From contig WGCY01000039.1 of the NCBI GenBank assembly GCA_015493525.1, positions 1-64,000 of the forward strand: a stretch of 64,000 nt of DNA, read 5' to 3'. The DNA comes from Bacteroidales bacterium. GTDB taxonomy: Bacteria > Bacteroidota > Bacteroidia > Bacteroidales > F082. A program made the translations under genes and the position numbers. The notes beneath the pieces were generated by a model. That model saw only the letters and a list, made by a program, of their open reading frames with translations. It made no database searches and was not told the DNA's origin. The number at the start of each line of letters is the position of its first letter. Position 1 is the stretch's first letter. Shown here piece by piece: positions 17,467 to 27,175 of this stretch.

Positions 17467-20304
17467 GTGAAAACAATCATGTTATCGTCATCATGCTGCA
17501 TCAGGCCTTTCGTCCTCCTGGTGATAATTTTTTGTCTTCGGCCCGTTACCTACGGAAATAATATAAAGAAACATTCCGCAGAGGAAACTATTCTTTCCGG
17601 CACAACGCAGGCCCCGGACTCACTCCGGCTTACCAGGCTCTTAAACAATGGGTTGCAGGAGGTTAAAATTAATGAGCACATCCGGGACAAAACATTGTTC
17701 TTCAAAACCATAGACAGTGCCGTCCGGCTCGGGCGCAAAACAGGAAGACTGGTTTTTACGGGACACCGGCTTATCAAAATAGGAGATCAGCTTAGAAAAG
17801 AAGCCCGTTTTCCCCTTGCCATTCATGTTTACAAAACAGGCATTGAAATAGGTAAAGAGACAAAAAACACAAAACTTTTAATCCTTTCCTACAACAAACT
17901 GGGGGTGGTATTTCGTAGAATTGACAACTACAAAAAGGCCATGGACTATCATTTGAAAGCTTATCATTTGGCCACACAAACACATGATTCCATAAGTGAA
18001 GCCATGGCAGTAAACAGCATTGGCAATGTGTACCTTATGCTGGGCGACCTTAAAAAGGCACTGGAATATTTCAAGCAAAGCCTGCAACTTGAACAAAACA
18101 GGAAAAACCCCATCGGCATTGCCATCAACCTGAATAATGTTGCACAGGTTTACAAAGCAGAAGGCTATTATAACAAAGCTTTAAAATATTTTGAATTGTC
18201 ATTGGATATTAACAAACGAATTAACGCAAAACGGGGAATTGCCATCTGTAACAATGACATCGCCAACTTGCTGAAAGAGCAGGGAAAATACCGCGATGCA
18301 CTTAATTATTCCCTGAAGGCCATTAAAATTTCCCATGAAATAAACGATGTTTACAATCTTGCTTACGCTTACATCGAAACCGGTTCACTTTATAGTAAAC
18401 TAAAAAATTTCGGGAAAGCTTTCCAATACCTTGAACCGGGCGTCAGATTGGCTAAAAAAATTCATGCCCGCTCCATTCTTGAGAATGGTTATGATGCAAT
18501 ATTCAATACCTACATGGGAATGGAAAAATATAAAGAAGCTGTTAAATATCTGAAGATCAAACAACTTTACCACGATTCGTTGCTGAGTTTAGATGTTAGG
18601 AAAAGCATAACCCGTATGCAAATTGAATTTAACACGGAAAAACAAAAGAACCAAATACAGCTTCAGGAACAAAAAACAAAAGTGGCCATGCTCCAGGTAA
18701 AGAAACAAAAATATCTTCTCTACTTTGCATGGAGTGCCTTTGCCATCCTGCTGTTTGCCCTGGGCTTTGTCAGCTTCTACCTTTTTAACAAAAACAAACA
18801 AAACAAATTGCTCCTTGAAAAAAACCAAAAAATTAAGAAAGCCCAAAGCGAATTGCAAAAAAGTAATGAGGCATTGCAACAAGCCATAGTCAAAGCAGAA
18901 AACAGTACAAAAGCAAAGACCAGTTTTCTGACCAACATAAGCCATGAAATTCGCACACCCCTTAACTCGGTGCTGGGGTTCTCAGACATACTTTATTCCA
19001 TGACAAATGACGAGACGCAAAAAAAATACCTCCAGTCCATCAAATCAAGTGGCGAAAGCCTGCTGGGCCTCATTAATGACATCCTTGACCTTTCAAAAAT
19101 TGAAGAAGGAAATATTGACCTGGAATTCAAGGAGATGGACATCAGAAGAATTTTAGATGACCTGACCAACATTTTCAGCCTTGAGCTACTGAATAAAAGC
19201 CTTCATTTTGTTGCCAAGGCCGACGATGATTTCCCCCAGCTCATTCTGTTTGAAGAAGCCAGGCTAAAGCAAATACTCCTCAATATTATCGGAAATGCCA
19301 TTAAATTTACCCCGCAGGGAAGTATTAGCGTAGAAGTACATGCAAAAAAAGAAAACAAACCCCAAAGGATCAGCTTAATTGTTGAAGTAACAGATACGGG
19401 AATAGGAATATCCCCGGATGAACAAGCAGCCATATTTAAGCCGTTCTATCAGGGCAAAACAAGCGAAAAAACCAAAGGGACCGGATTGGGCCTGGCGATA
19501 AGCCAACGACTTGTAAAAGCCATGAATGGGGAGATAACGCTTCAGAGCACACCGGGAAAAGGAAGCCGGTTTTCGGTAATATTTCATAATGTCCAGGTAA
19601 ACGACGATACGACGGTAAATTCTAACAGGGAACAGCCAATTCGCAGGGAAAACAAGAAATGTCTTTTCATAAATCAGCCACACCCTTTAAAAGATGAACT
19701 GAAAGAAATTTTTTCTTCACATTTGTTTGCGATAGAAGATGTGGGAATAGATTTTTCCAAAGCACGCAAAAGTATTCCCGGTTATCGCCTCATCGTATTC
19801 TGCTGCCTTGAAGAGGAGGTTTTACAGAATGCCCGTAACATTTTTGAAAAAGAAAACATGGACAAGCGGCACCTCTTCCTGATTTTAAATATCAACAAAG
19901 CTTTTATTGTTGACAAAAAAAAGGCTGTTTCCATTCATCTGTTCAATCGGCCTGCAAATGAAATAAAATCGGAATTGCATGAATTCATTCGACAATTTGA
20001 TGAAGATGAATGTGCCGCACATCTTTTCAACATAAAGGAGATCGAAAACAATAAAGTATTCTTTGACAAAATCAACCACTTATACGGCCATTATTTTGAA
20101 CCTGCCAATAACACCAAAATGTTTGACAAGATTGAACATTTTAACGAACACCTCCAACAAATTGCCATAGCATTCCATTTGACTAATTTATTGGATTACA
20201 GCAATGATTTAGACCATTATTTAAGAAATTTTGATATTCTTGCCATCGAAAAACAATTACGTATTATCAAGAAAGCTTTTGAGACAATTGTCCATGAAAA
20301 ATGA
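17467..20304 (+). CDS. TPR-sensor histidine kinase with degenerate C-terminal receiver
   Basis: A 945-residue membrane kinase. The start is GTG at 17467 or ATG at 17479, both giving a signal peptide (FVLLVIIFCLRPVTYG). Residues ~90-385 are TPR repeats outside the cell membrane; a TM helix (YFAWSAFAILLFALGFV) spans ~419-441; a short coiled coil leads to HisKA with NISHEIRTPLNS (His ~494), then HATPase with NIIGNAIKFTPQG (~607) and GTGLGLAISQRLV (~671). Residues ~725-830 look like a receiver fold (CLFINQ, LIVFCCLEEE, LFLILNINKA) with no phospho-acceptor Asp or switch Lys visible. A helical tail follows. Its stop overlaps the next start (ATGA). Confidence 0.85.
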   Translation: MKTIMLSSSCCIRPFVLLVIIFCLRPVTYGNNIKKHSAEETILSGTTQAPDSLRLTRLLNNGLQEVKINEHIRDKTLFFKTIDSAVRLGRKTGRLVFTGHRLIKIGDQLRKEARFPLAIHVYKTGIEIGKETKNTKLLILSYNKLGVVFRRIDNYKKAMDYHLKAYHLATQTHDSISEAMAVNSIGNVYLMLGDLKKALEYFKQSLQLEQNRKNPIGIAINLNNVAQVYKAEGYYNKALKYFELSLDINKRINAKRGIAICNNDIANLLKEQGKYRDALNYSLKAIKISHEINDVYNLAYAYIETGSLYSKLKNFGKAFQYLEPGVRLAKKIHARSILENGYDAIFNTYMGMEKYKEAVKYLKIKQLYHDSLLSLDVRKSITRMQIEFNTEKQKNQIQLQEQKTKVAMLQVKKQKYLLYFAWSAFAILLFALGFVSFYLFNKNKQNKLLLEKNQKIKKAQSELQKSNEALQQAIVKAENSTKAKTSFLTNISHEIRTPLNSVLGFSDILYSMTNDETQKKYLQSIKSSGESLLGLINDILDLSKIEEGNIDLEFKEMDIRRILDDLTNIFSLELLNKSLHFVAKADDDFPQLILFEEARLKQILLNIIGNAIKFTPQGSISVEVHAKKENKPQRISLIVEVTDTGIGISPDEQAAIFKPFYQGKTSEKTKGTGLGLAISQRLVKAMNGEITLQSTPGKGSRFSVIFHNVQVNDDTTVNSNREQPIRRENKKCLFINQPHPLKDELKEIFSSHLFAIEDVGIDFSKARKSIPGYRLIVFCCLEEEVLQNARNIFEKENMDKRHLFLILNINKAFIVDKKKAVSIHLFNRPANEIKSELHEFIRQFDEDECAAHLFNIKEIENNKVFFDKINHLYGHYFEPANNTKMFDKIEHFNEHLQQIAIAFHLTNLLDYSNDLDHYLRNFDILAIEKQLRIIKKAFETIVHEK

Positions 20305-23300
20305 AACCTGAAAACAACACATACCCATTAGAAAATAATACGAACAGGAGCTACCTGCCATGGGTACTTCTTTTAGTGCTGGCATTGGTGCATATCCAAA
20401 CTTGTCGCGGATATAATCTGGATACCATAGCGGACAGCACGAATATTACAATTATCCTCAAAGACAGCCTGCTTACCCCCGCTGAAAGGTTCTTGCTTGT
20501 CAAGAAGATGGCCTTGTTATACCAATCATCGAATCTTCCAAAAGCCATAGCGTACAATAAGCTCGTCATCAAAATGGCTATGGCCAAAAAAGATACGCAA
20601 TCCTATGCCCATGCTGTTTTCAGGCTTGCCGAAGATTATCAGACACTTTGCCAATATGAAAAAACAGACTCGTTATACCATATTTTAGGGCACTTTTCCC
20701 GTTTGTGCAGTAAGGAACGACAAGCAGACCTGCTTCTTCAAATCGCCAACAACTACTATAGCTGGAGCCGCTACAAAAAAGCTGCCATTTACTATGTTAA
20801 AGCGCGTAAACTATTTGAAAAGCTGGGCATCAAATCGGGTATTGCCGAAACATTGAAAGGCGAAGGAAAAGTGTGGGGAAATTACAACGACTACACCCGT
20901 TCTATCGGACTGTTCCAACGCGCTTACAACATCTACAAACAGTTGAATGACGAGAAAGGCATGGCTGCCATTAACAACCAGCTGGGGGTTGTCATGGAAA
21001 ACTGGGGGAACCTTAAAAGTGCCCATGATTTTTTCAACTCTGCCTACAAAATTTATCATAAAAAGAATGATTTGTTCAACGAATCAAATATGTTGCTGCA
21101 CCTTGGAGAAATTCAACAAAAACAAAAAAAATATTCCAAAGCACTCCACTATTACCAAAGGGCAAAAACAATTTCCCAAAAAATAAACAGCAACATACTC
21201 TATGTCATTTCATTGAGCAATATTGCCGAAATATATTATCTGGAGAAAAAATATGACCTGGCAATACAATACCAACAAAAGGCGTTGCCGCTGAAGAAAA
21301 AGATTGGCGATAGGCGGAGAATATCCATAACCATGTTGGACTTGGGCAAGATATATTATAAAAAAAACAACCCTGATACGGCCTTTCTGTATGGAGACAG
21401 TGCATTGATTGCCGCAAAAAAAATAAAAGCCAAAGACCTGTTGCTCGACACCTATTTGTTACTGTCAAATATTAGCAGGCAGAAAAACGATTTTGAAAAC
21501 GCCTATGCGTACCTTATTGAGTACAACAAAATACATGAGGAGATTTTTACCCAAAAAAACCGCCAAATGGTTAGCGAAATGCAGGTCCGCCTCGAAGCAG
21601 AAAAAAATGAGAAAGAAAATGAGTTGCTTAGAAAACAGGATAAACTAAACCAACTGCGTCTTAAAGATGAGAAAAATATACGCCTTATGCTCATTTTTTT
21701 CATTGCTTTTTTCATCCTCGTTGCTTTGGTTGTATTAACCTTTGTCCAATATAAAAACAGGATTATTAAGACGAATTACGGCTTACTTGCAGCACGAAAC
21801 CAAAAAATTACAGAACAAACCGAGAGGTTGAAAAAACTGAACAATGAGCTTTTTACGAGCCGTGAACAATACAGAAGTATTGTGGAAAATGCCACCATTG
21901 GCATGTATCAGACCACCCCGGATGGAAAAATTATGTTTGCGAACAAAACACTCCTCCGGATGCTGGGGTACTCCATGAAAAAACTGAAAAAAATAAACCT
22001 GAACAAAACCAAAGCCAACCGGAAACACTTTATACAACTCATTGAACAACAAGGCATCATAACCGGAAGAGAAGATATTTGGGAAGATGCGGATGGAAAT
22101 AAGATTTATGTAAAAGAAAGTGCCTGGGCCATTCGCGACAAAAAGAATAAAACACTCTATTACGAAGGTATTATCGAAGACATTACCAAGCGAAAACAAG
22201 CGGAGGAAGTAGCCGAGAGGCGCAAAGAAAGGCTGCAAAGAATCAATGTGGAGTTACACAAACGAAATATTGAAATCAGGGAAGCCAAAAATCAGGCGGA
22301 AGAGGCCAACAGGGCAAAATCATTGTTTATTGCCAACATAAGCCATGAAATCAGGACACCCCTCAACTCCATCATTGGGTTTACCGACCTGCTGCTGCCC
22401 ATGGCAACAAATGAAAAGGAGAAAACTTTTCTTCAATCCATCAAAAACAGCAGCAACAGTTTGTTGTCCCTCATCAACGATATCCTCGACCTCTCCAAAA
22501 TACAGGCAGACAAGCTTAAAATTTATACGGAACCCGTCTCTATTCATGCGGTTATAACCAGTATTCAGCAAATTTTTTATCCGCAGGTTGAAAAAAAACA
22601 AATCCGGTTTATCCTTCAAATCGCCCCCACTTTGGATGGCATGTTTCTCTTAGATGCCGTACGCTTTCGCCAGATCCTGTTCAATCTTTTGGGAAATGCC
22701 ATAAAATTTACCGATAAGGGATATATAAAACTCACCCTCAGCGGAAAAGCACTGGGCAACGAGGATAAATTTTATGAAATTAAAATCACTGTTAAAGATA
22801 CCGGTTCGGGAATCCCCGAAAAAGATCAAAAATTAATTTTTGAAGCTTTCAGGCAATCCTCCGGGCCTCAAGCGGCGCAACGGCAGGGAACCGGCCTGGG
22901 GCTCAGTATTACCAAACGCCTTGTGGAAGCCATGAACGGAGAAATTACTTTAAAAAGCGAAGAGGGAAAAGGCTCCACTTTCACCATCAAATTACACAAA
23001 GTTCAAAAGGCAAGAAAAATAGAAAGTGCCCTGACAAAAACGCCCCGAAAACTAACGGTCAGGCAAAACAGAAAAAAAAGCCCCGCCATAAAAATAAACG
23101 ACGCGTTACGGCAGGATTTCTCCGGTAAATTTCTCACCTTGTGGGAAAAGATTGTGAAAAACAAAGCCATCGATGAAATTACAGCCTTTGGAATTGAGAT
23201 AATTTCTTTTGGCAAGACAAAAAACAGTAGCACGCTACAAAGTATTGGAGAACAACTTGTTGAGGCTGCCGATCATTTTGAGATTGAGCGGATTGAACAG

Positions 23301-23330
23301 CTGCTCCTCCAAATAAAATCACTCTTTTAA
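20301..23330 (+). CDS. TPR–PAS sensor histidine kinase without receiver
   Basis: A 1009-residue membrane kinase, translationally coupled to the previous gene by a four-base overlap. N-terminal hydrophobic segment (YLPWVLLLVLALVHIQTC), TPR repeats ~60-420, TM helix ~462-485 (LIFFIAFFILVALVVLTFV), a PAS domain ~521-633 (YRSIVENATIGMYQTTPDG), HisKA with His ~682 (NISHEIRTPLNS), HATPase with NLLGNAIKFTDKG (~796) and GTGLGLSITKRLV (~863). The last ~80 residues resemble the helical domain that usually follows a receiver in hybrid kinases (LTLWEKIVKN, ADHFEIERIEQLL), yet the receiver itself is missing. Confidence 0.87.
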   Translation: MKPENNTYPLENNTNRSYLPWVLLLVLALVHIQTCRGYNLDTIADSTNITIILKDSLLTPAERFLLVKKMALLYQSSNLPKAIAYNKLVIKMAMAKKDTQSYAHAVFRLAEDYQTLCQYEKTDSLYHILGHFSRLCSKERQADLLLQIANNYYSWSRYKKAAIYYVKARKLFEKLGIKSGIAETLKGEGKVWGNYNDYTRSIGLFQRAYNIYKQLNDEKGMAAINNQLGVVMENWGNLKSAHDFFNSAYKIYHKKNDLFNESNMLLHLGEIQQKQKKYSKALHYYQRAKTISQKINSNILYVISLSNIAEIYYLEKKYDLAIQYQQKALPLKKKIGDRRRISITMLDLGKIYYKKNNPDTAFLYGDSALIAAKKIKAKDLLLDTYLLLSNISRQKNDFENAYAYLIEYNKIHEEIFTQKNRQMVSEMQVRLEAEKNEKENELLRKQDKLNQLRLKDEKNIRLMLIFFIAFFILVALVVLTFVQYKNRIIKTNYGLLAARNQKITEQTERLKKLNNELFTSREQYRSIVENATIGMYQTTPDGKIMFANKTLLRMLGYSMKKLKKINLNKTKANRKHFIQLIEQQGIITGREDIWEDADGNKIYVKESAWAIRDKKNKTLYYEGIIEDITKRKQAEEVAERRKERLQRINVELHKRNIEIREAKNQAEEANRAKSLFIANISHEIRTPLNSIIGFTDLLLPMATNEKEKTFLQSIKNSSNSLLSLINDILDLSKIQADKLKIYTEPVSIHAVITSIQQIFYPQVEKKQIRFILQIAPTLDGMFLLDAVRFRQILFNLLGNAIKFTDKGYIKLTLSGKALGNEDKFYEIKITVKDTGSGIPEKDQKLIFEAFRQSSGPQAAQRQGTGLGLSITKRLVEAMNGEITLKSEEGKGSTFTIKLHKVQKARKIESALTKTPRKLTVRQNRKKSPAIKINDALRQDFSGKFLTLWEKIVKNKAIDEITAFGIEIISFGKTKNSSTLQSIGEQLVEAADHFEIERIEQLLLQIKSLF

Positions 23331-23341
23331 AACATAGGATT

Positions 23342-24493
23342 ATGGCCGAACCATCAAAGAAATATAAAATCCTTATCGTGGATGATATTCCCAAAAATAT
23401 ACAGATTTTGGGAAACATACTCTCCAAAGAACATTACCAAATAGCCTATTCCCAAAGTGGCGAACAAGCCCTTTCCATAACCCGGCATCAAATGTTTGAC
23501 CTGATCCTGCTGGATATCATGATGCCCGATATGGATGGCTTCGAGGTATGCAAAGCCCTGAAAAAGGATCCCAAAACTGCCGATATACCGGTTATATTCC
23601 TCACCGCCAAAGCTGATATGGACAGCATTGTCAAAGGCTTTGCCGCAGGCGGTCAGGATTACATCACCAAGCCTTTCAACACTTCGGAACTGCTGGCACG
23701 TACAGAAACACACATTTTACTGCATGAGCAGAAAATTGCCCTTGCTGAGATGAATGAAAAGCTTGAAGAAAGGGTCAGGAAACGTACAAAACAATTGGAA
23801 GAAGCTTATAAACGGCTAAACCAGCTTGAGAAGGCAAAGACAGATTTCCTCGATATTATCAGCCATGAGCTGCGTACGCCCCTGAATGGCATTACGGGCC
23901 TCACTACCTTGTTAAACCTTACCCAATTGTCCGATGAGCAACAGGAGTATATCCAATATCTTGAAGAAGTGGCCAAACGGCTGACTAAATTCTCGGAGAC
24001 AGCCCTGCTCATAACCGACATGAAAACCAATCAAAGCCAGCCCGACTTTCTGCCAACCCGGATAGAATATGTTGTGGAACCAACCCTGAAGCAGTTTGAA
24101 AAAACATATGAGGGCAAATACCAATCTGTCGGGTTTGAGATGGACGATGATGACCTGCTTGTTGCCGTCAACACTACGCTGGTAAAAAAATCGCTGGAAA
24201 TGCTGCTAGACAATGCCTGTAAGTTTGGAGGCCCCAAAGTAAACATCCGGATATCCATCTCATCAAACAAAAACAATATTATCCTCGCTTTTGAGGATGA
24301 TGGGCCCGGCTTTAGCAAGGTCTCACAAAAACGGCTTTTCGAACTTTTCTCAGCCGGCGATGTGATCCATGAAGAAGGTTCCGGCCTTTCGCTGGCCGCC
24401 ATTAAACTTATTATGGATTACCACAATGGTAAAATTGAAGTCCAAAACAAAAAAGAAGGCGGTGCCCTTATTCGCCTTATTTTCAGTAGGTAA
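23342..24493 (+). CDS. Receiver–histidine kinase (soluble response-regulator kinase)
   Basis: A 383-residue cytoplasmic protein without membrane segments. Residues ~8-125 form a complete receiver: acidic pair VDD (14-15), phospho-acceptor Asp58 in LILLDIMMPDMDG, Thr near 88 and Lys110 in YITKPFN. A coiled coil (~130-165) links to HisKA with IISHELRTPLNG (His175) and a HATPase domain with LLDNACKFGGPK near 285 and GSGLSLAAIKL near 360. It begins 11 bases after the second TPR kinase, in one operon. No DNA-binding domain, so output is by kinase activity or protein contact. Confidence 0.9.
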   Translation: MAEPSKKYKILIVDDIPKNIQILGNILSKEHYQIAYSQSGEQALSITRHQMFDLILLDIMMPDMDGFEVCKALKKDPKTADIPVIFLTAKADMDSIVKGFAAGGQDYITKPFNTSELLARTETHILLHEQKIALAEMNEKLEERVRKRTKQLEEAYKRLNQLEKAKTDFLDIISHELRTPLNGITGLTTLLNLTQLSDEQQEYIQYLEEVAKRLTKFSETALLITDMKTNQSQPDFLPTRIEYVVEPTLKQFEKTYEGKYQSVGFEMDDDDLLVAVNTTLVKKSLEMLLDNACKFGGPKVNIRISISSNKNNIILAFEDDGPGFSKVSQKRLFELFSAGDVIHEEGSGLSLAAIKLIMDYHNGKIEVQNKKEGGALIRLIFSR

Positions 24494-24535
24494 CGGGAAG
24501 TCCGGTTAAAAACGGTTTGCTAATCTCAAAATTTT

Positions 24536-24543
24536 TATCTTTG
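24536..24543 (+). promoter_or_regulatory. -7 promoter box of fabG
   Basis: TATCTTTG, a TAnnTTTG match, 26 bases before the fabG ATG. Confidence 0.5.
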
Positions 24544-24569
24544 ACCATTAATTTTTTAACGCAAAATTT

Positions 24570-25316
24570 ATGAATTTACTGACAGGAAAAGTTGCGCTCA
24601 TCACGGGTGCAGCAAGGGGAATTGGCAAGGCCATAGCCCTGAAATTTGCTGCCGAAGGTGCAGATATCGCCTTTAGCGATTTGAATTACGATGAACACAT
24701 GAAAGCTACAGAAGATGAAATTGCAGCCGTTGGGGTGAAAGCCAAAGGTTATGCCTCCAATGCGGCATCTTTTACCGATAGCGAAAAACTGGTTACCAAT
24801 ATTATAAATGACTTCGGGAAAATTGATATTCTGGTCAACAATGCCGGTATCACCCGCGACAATTTGCTGCTGCGCATGACAGAGCAGGATTGGGATGCTG
24901 TTTTAACAGTCAATTTAAAATCTGCTTTCAACCTGACAAAAGCCGTTCAGCGTTATATGATTAAACAACGCGGAGGCTCTGTTATCAACATGAGTTCGGT
25001 GGTCGGTGTTAACGGCAATGCGGGCCAGTCAAATTATTCTGCTTCCAAAGCGGGGTTAATTGGTTTTACCAAGTCTGTTGCACAGGAACTGGGCTCGAGG
25101 GGCATTCGCTGCAATGCCATCGCCCCGGGCTTTATCGAAACCGAAATGACAAAGAAACTTCCCGATGACATACGCGAAGCCTGGATTAAGACCATTCCGT
25201 TGCGCCGTTCCGGGAAACCCGAAGATGTGGCCGATGTAGCTACTTTCCTGGCTTCAGATCTTTCGTCCTATGTCAGCGGGCAGGTAATCCATGTTTGTGG
25301 TGGAATGAGCATGTAA
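24570..25316 (+). CDS. fabG: 3-oxoacyl-[acyl-carrier-protein] reductase
   Basis: NADPH-dependent ketoreductase of the fatty-acid elongation cycle. The 248-residue short-chain dehydrogenase has the cofactor loop TGAARGIGKA (~11-20), NNAG near 90, the catalytic Ser in MSSVVGVNGNAGQ (~140) and YSASKAG (Tyr/Lys ~153/157), and ends SGQVIHVCGGMSM, the form usual in FabG rather than other SDRs. It stands alone, away from the fab cluster, with its own promoter. Confidence 0.88.
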   Translation: MNLLTGKVALITGAARGIGKAIALKFAAEGADIAFSDLNYDEHMKATEDEIAAVGVKAKGYASNAASFTDSEKLVTNIINDFGKIDILVNNAGITRDNLLLRMTEQDWDAVLTVNLKSAFNLTKAVQRYMIKQRGGSVINMSSVVGVNGNAGQSNYSASKAGLIGFTKSVAQELGSRGIRCNAIAPGFIETEMTKKLPDDIREAWIKTIPLRRSGKPEDVADVATFLASDLSSYVSGQVIHVCGGMSM

Positions 25317-25341
25317 CAGCCTCACAAGCCATGAGGTTGTT
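25315..25341. terminator. Putative bidirectional terminator between fabG and the ABC permease
   Basis: AACAGCCTCA, loop CAAGCCA, TGAGGTTGTT (one G·T pair) between two convergent genes. The T-run is weak on the plus strand, so termination is plausible rather than certain. Confidence 0.4.
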
Positions 25342-25346
25342 TCATA

Positions 25347-26150
25347 TTATAAATCCCGGTTTTTCAAAAACAGATAAACAAGCGCAATAAAAAGTAGTGA
25401 ATAGGCTGCACATCCCCACACATCCGTCCACGAAACCGTTTCCCGAAAATTAACCCCAAAAAGTTTCATCAAAGACGAGTTGGGGACATCAATCAAATGC
25501 GTTATCATTTTTATGGGGAGAAACCGCGCTATGGCATCCGGAAGCTTAAAAGCAACAACAGGCTCCAGCACGTAATAGTATAGGGCAAAAACCGAAATGG
25601 CCAATCCTTGTTTTTGCAACACAAAAGCAAACAACATGGCCAGGAGCAAAAAGGCAAAAATCTCCAAAAAATAAGCAGGGACAAAATAGATTTTAGCCAA
25701 TACCAACGCAACAGTAAGATGTTCGGTATGGAAAATCCCCAGGAACAAAGCAGTTAAAAACAGCACCAGCGTTACGGCAAAGGAAATGAAGAACACAAAA
25801 ATCACTTTGGAAAGCAGAAATTCCACCCGGCTCATTCCCGACATAATATTCTGGCGGATTGTCTTGTAGCTGTACTCATTTGTAACAAAAATAATAACGA
25901 TTAGCGCAAGAAATATCTTAAAAAACCCGGCAATAAATGTCATGTTGTGCCACACATACGGAAAGCTGTACAAAGAAAAATCGGGAACAGTAACCGGTGA
26001 ACCTTTCCCTACATGAGAAATAACATGGTTAAGGAACGATTCGGTAACCAGGAATACAAATACCACAAGTACCACATACAGCAAGCCGAGTATCCGGAAT
26101 GTCCGGTTGCGGGCATATTTCCGAAAGTCAATTTTTATTAATCTTTTCAT
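25347..26150 (-). CDS. ABC transporter permease (ABC-2 type)
   Basis: A 267-residue membrane subunit with about six hydrophobic segments, beginning MKRLIKIDFRKYARNRTFRI, the cytoplasmic amphipathic start typical of ABC-2 permeases. EYSYKTIRQNIMSGMSRVEF, which lies between the second and third segments, is a conserved feature of this family. Its ATG overlaps the stop of the ATPase gene by four bases (26147-26150), so the two are coupled. The substrate is unknown; gliding, antibiotic and lipid exporters all share this architecture. Confidence 0.85.
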   Translation of the reverse strand: MKRLIKIDFRKYARNRTFRILGLLYVVLVVFVFLVTESFLNHVISHVGKGSPVTVPDFSLYSFPYVWHNMTFIAGFFKIFLALIVIIFVTNEYSYKTIRQNIMSGMSRVEFLLSKVIFVFFISFAVTLVLFLTALFLGIFHTEHLTVALVLAKIYFVPAYFLEIFAFLLLAMLFAFVLQKQGLAISVFALYYYVLEPVVAFKLPDAIARFLPIKMITHLIDVPNSSLMKLFGVNFRETVSWTDVWGCAAYSLLFIALVYLFLKNRDL

Positions 26151-27046
26151 TGGCTGTCAGATAAAAGTTCTAGGAAATATTTTTCAAGACTTTTGTTTCG
26201 TACAGCAAGATGGGTCAGGAAAATCCCCTGTTCCGCCAGCATCTTGTTCAACAATCCGGGATGCAAATCTTCGGCCACTGTCAGCACAAAGTTTTCGCCT
26301 TGCCTGGCTACCGATTTTACGGCGGCTATCTTTTTCAAAGCCAATTGTAGTTTCTCAGGATCTGTTGCCGCAACTTCCATAATCACAGAGCCTGCCAATG
26401 CTTCATCTACCGGGCCGGCATAACGTTTTTTTCCTTTTTCCAGGATCATAACGTGCGAACACACTTTTTCCACTTCATCCAGCAAATGGCTGGCCAGGAT
26501 AATGGTAAAACCACGCCCGGCAGCCTCGAGAATAAGGTTACGGATATCGGCAATACCCTTTGGATCAAGTCCGTTGGTGGGTTCATCCAAAATGAGTACT
26601 TCGGGGTTTCCCAGCATAGCTGCCGCAATGGCCAGCCGTTGTTTCATTCCCAATGAATAGGTGCTGTACTTATATAGTTTCCGATCGGAGAGATGAACCA
26701 TTTCCAGCACCTCATCAATATCATCATACGGCACACCACGAATATCAGCCACAATTTTAAGGTTGTCAACGGCGGTCAGGTAAGGATAAAACAGCGGTTG
26801 CTCCAGCAAAGCACCAATCCGCTTGCGCAAAACCGAATCGGGAGGCTGCCCGAACCAAAAGTGTTCCCCACTGTCGGCTTTAATGATGTCCAATAAAATA
26901 CCGAGGGTTGTGGTCTTGCCACTGCCGTTGGGGCCGAGAATGCCAAAGACACTTCCTCTCTCAACTTTCAGCGACAAGTTGTCCAGGGCTTTCAGCCGGC
27001 CATACGACTTACTCAGGTTCCGGATTTCGAGTATTTCCTTTTGCAA
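26147..27046 (-). CDS. ABC transporter ATP-binding protein
   Basis: A 299-residue ATPase of the DrrA/CcmA type. Walker A GPNGSGKTTT lies near 39, the signature YSLGMKQRLAIAAAML near 135, Walker B LILDEPTNGLDP near 157 and the switch His in LASHLLDEVE near 188. After ~220 a C-terminal domain typical of exporters follows. Encoded upstream of, and overlapping, the permease gene; together they make a simple two-gene exporter. Divergent from slyD. Confidence 0.92.
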   Translation of the reverse strand: MQKEILEIRNLSKSYGRLKALDNLSLKVERGSVFGILGPNGSGKTTTLGILLDIIKADSGEHFWFGQPPDSVLRKRIGALLEQPLFYPYLTAVDNLKIVADIRGVPYDDIDEVLEMVHLSDRKLYKYSTYSLGMKQRLAIAAAMLGNPEVLILDEPTNGLDPKGIADIRNLILEAAGRGFTIILASHLLDEVEKVCSHVMILEKGKKRYAGPVDEALAGSVIMEVAATDPEKLQLALKKIAAVKSVARQGENFVLTVAEDLHPGLLNKMLAEQGIFLTHLAVRNKSLEKYFLELLSDSQ

Positions 27047-27131
27047 AACAGTTTCTTTAAATATTTTGACGTAAAAGACAGATAATTATTACAATAATAG
27101 CCAAAAAACCTTCATCAACAACAAATATATT

Positions 27132-27139
27132 TACCTTTG
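27132..27139 (+). promoter_or_regulatory. -7 promoter box of slyD
   Basis: TACCTTTG, a TAnnTTTG match, 36 bases before the slyD ATG. Confidence 0.5.
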
Positions 27140-27175
27140 CCGTTTCTTAAATTAATTCTTTATTAAAATATTATC

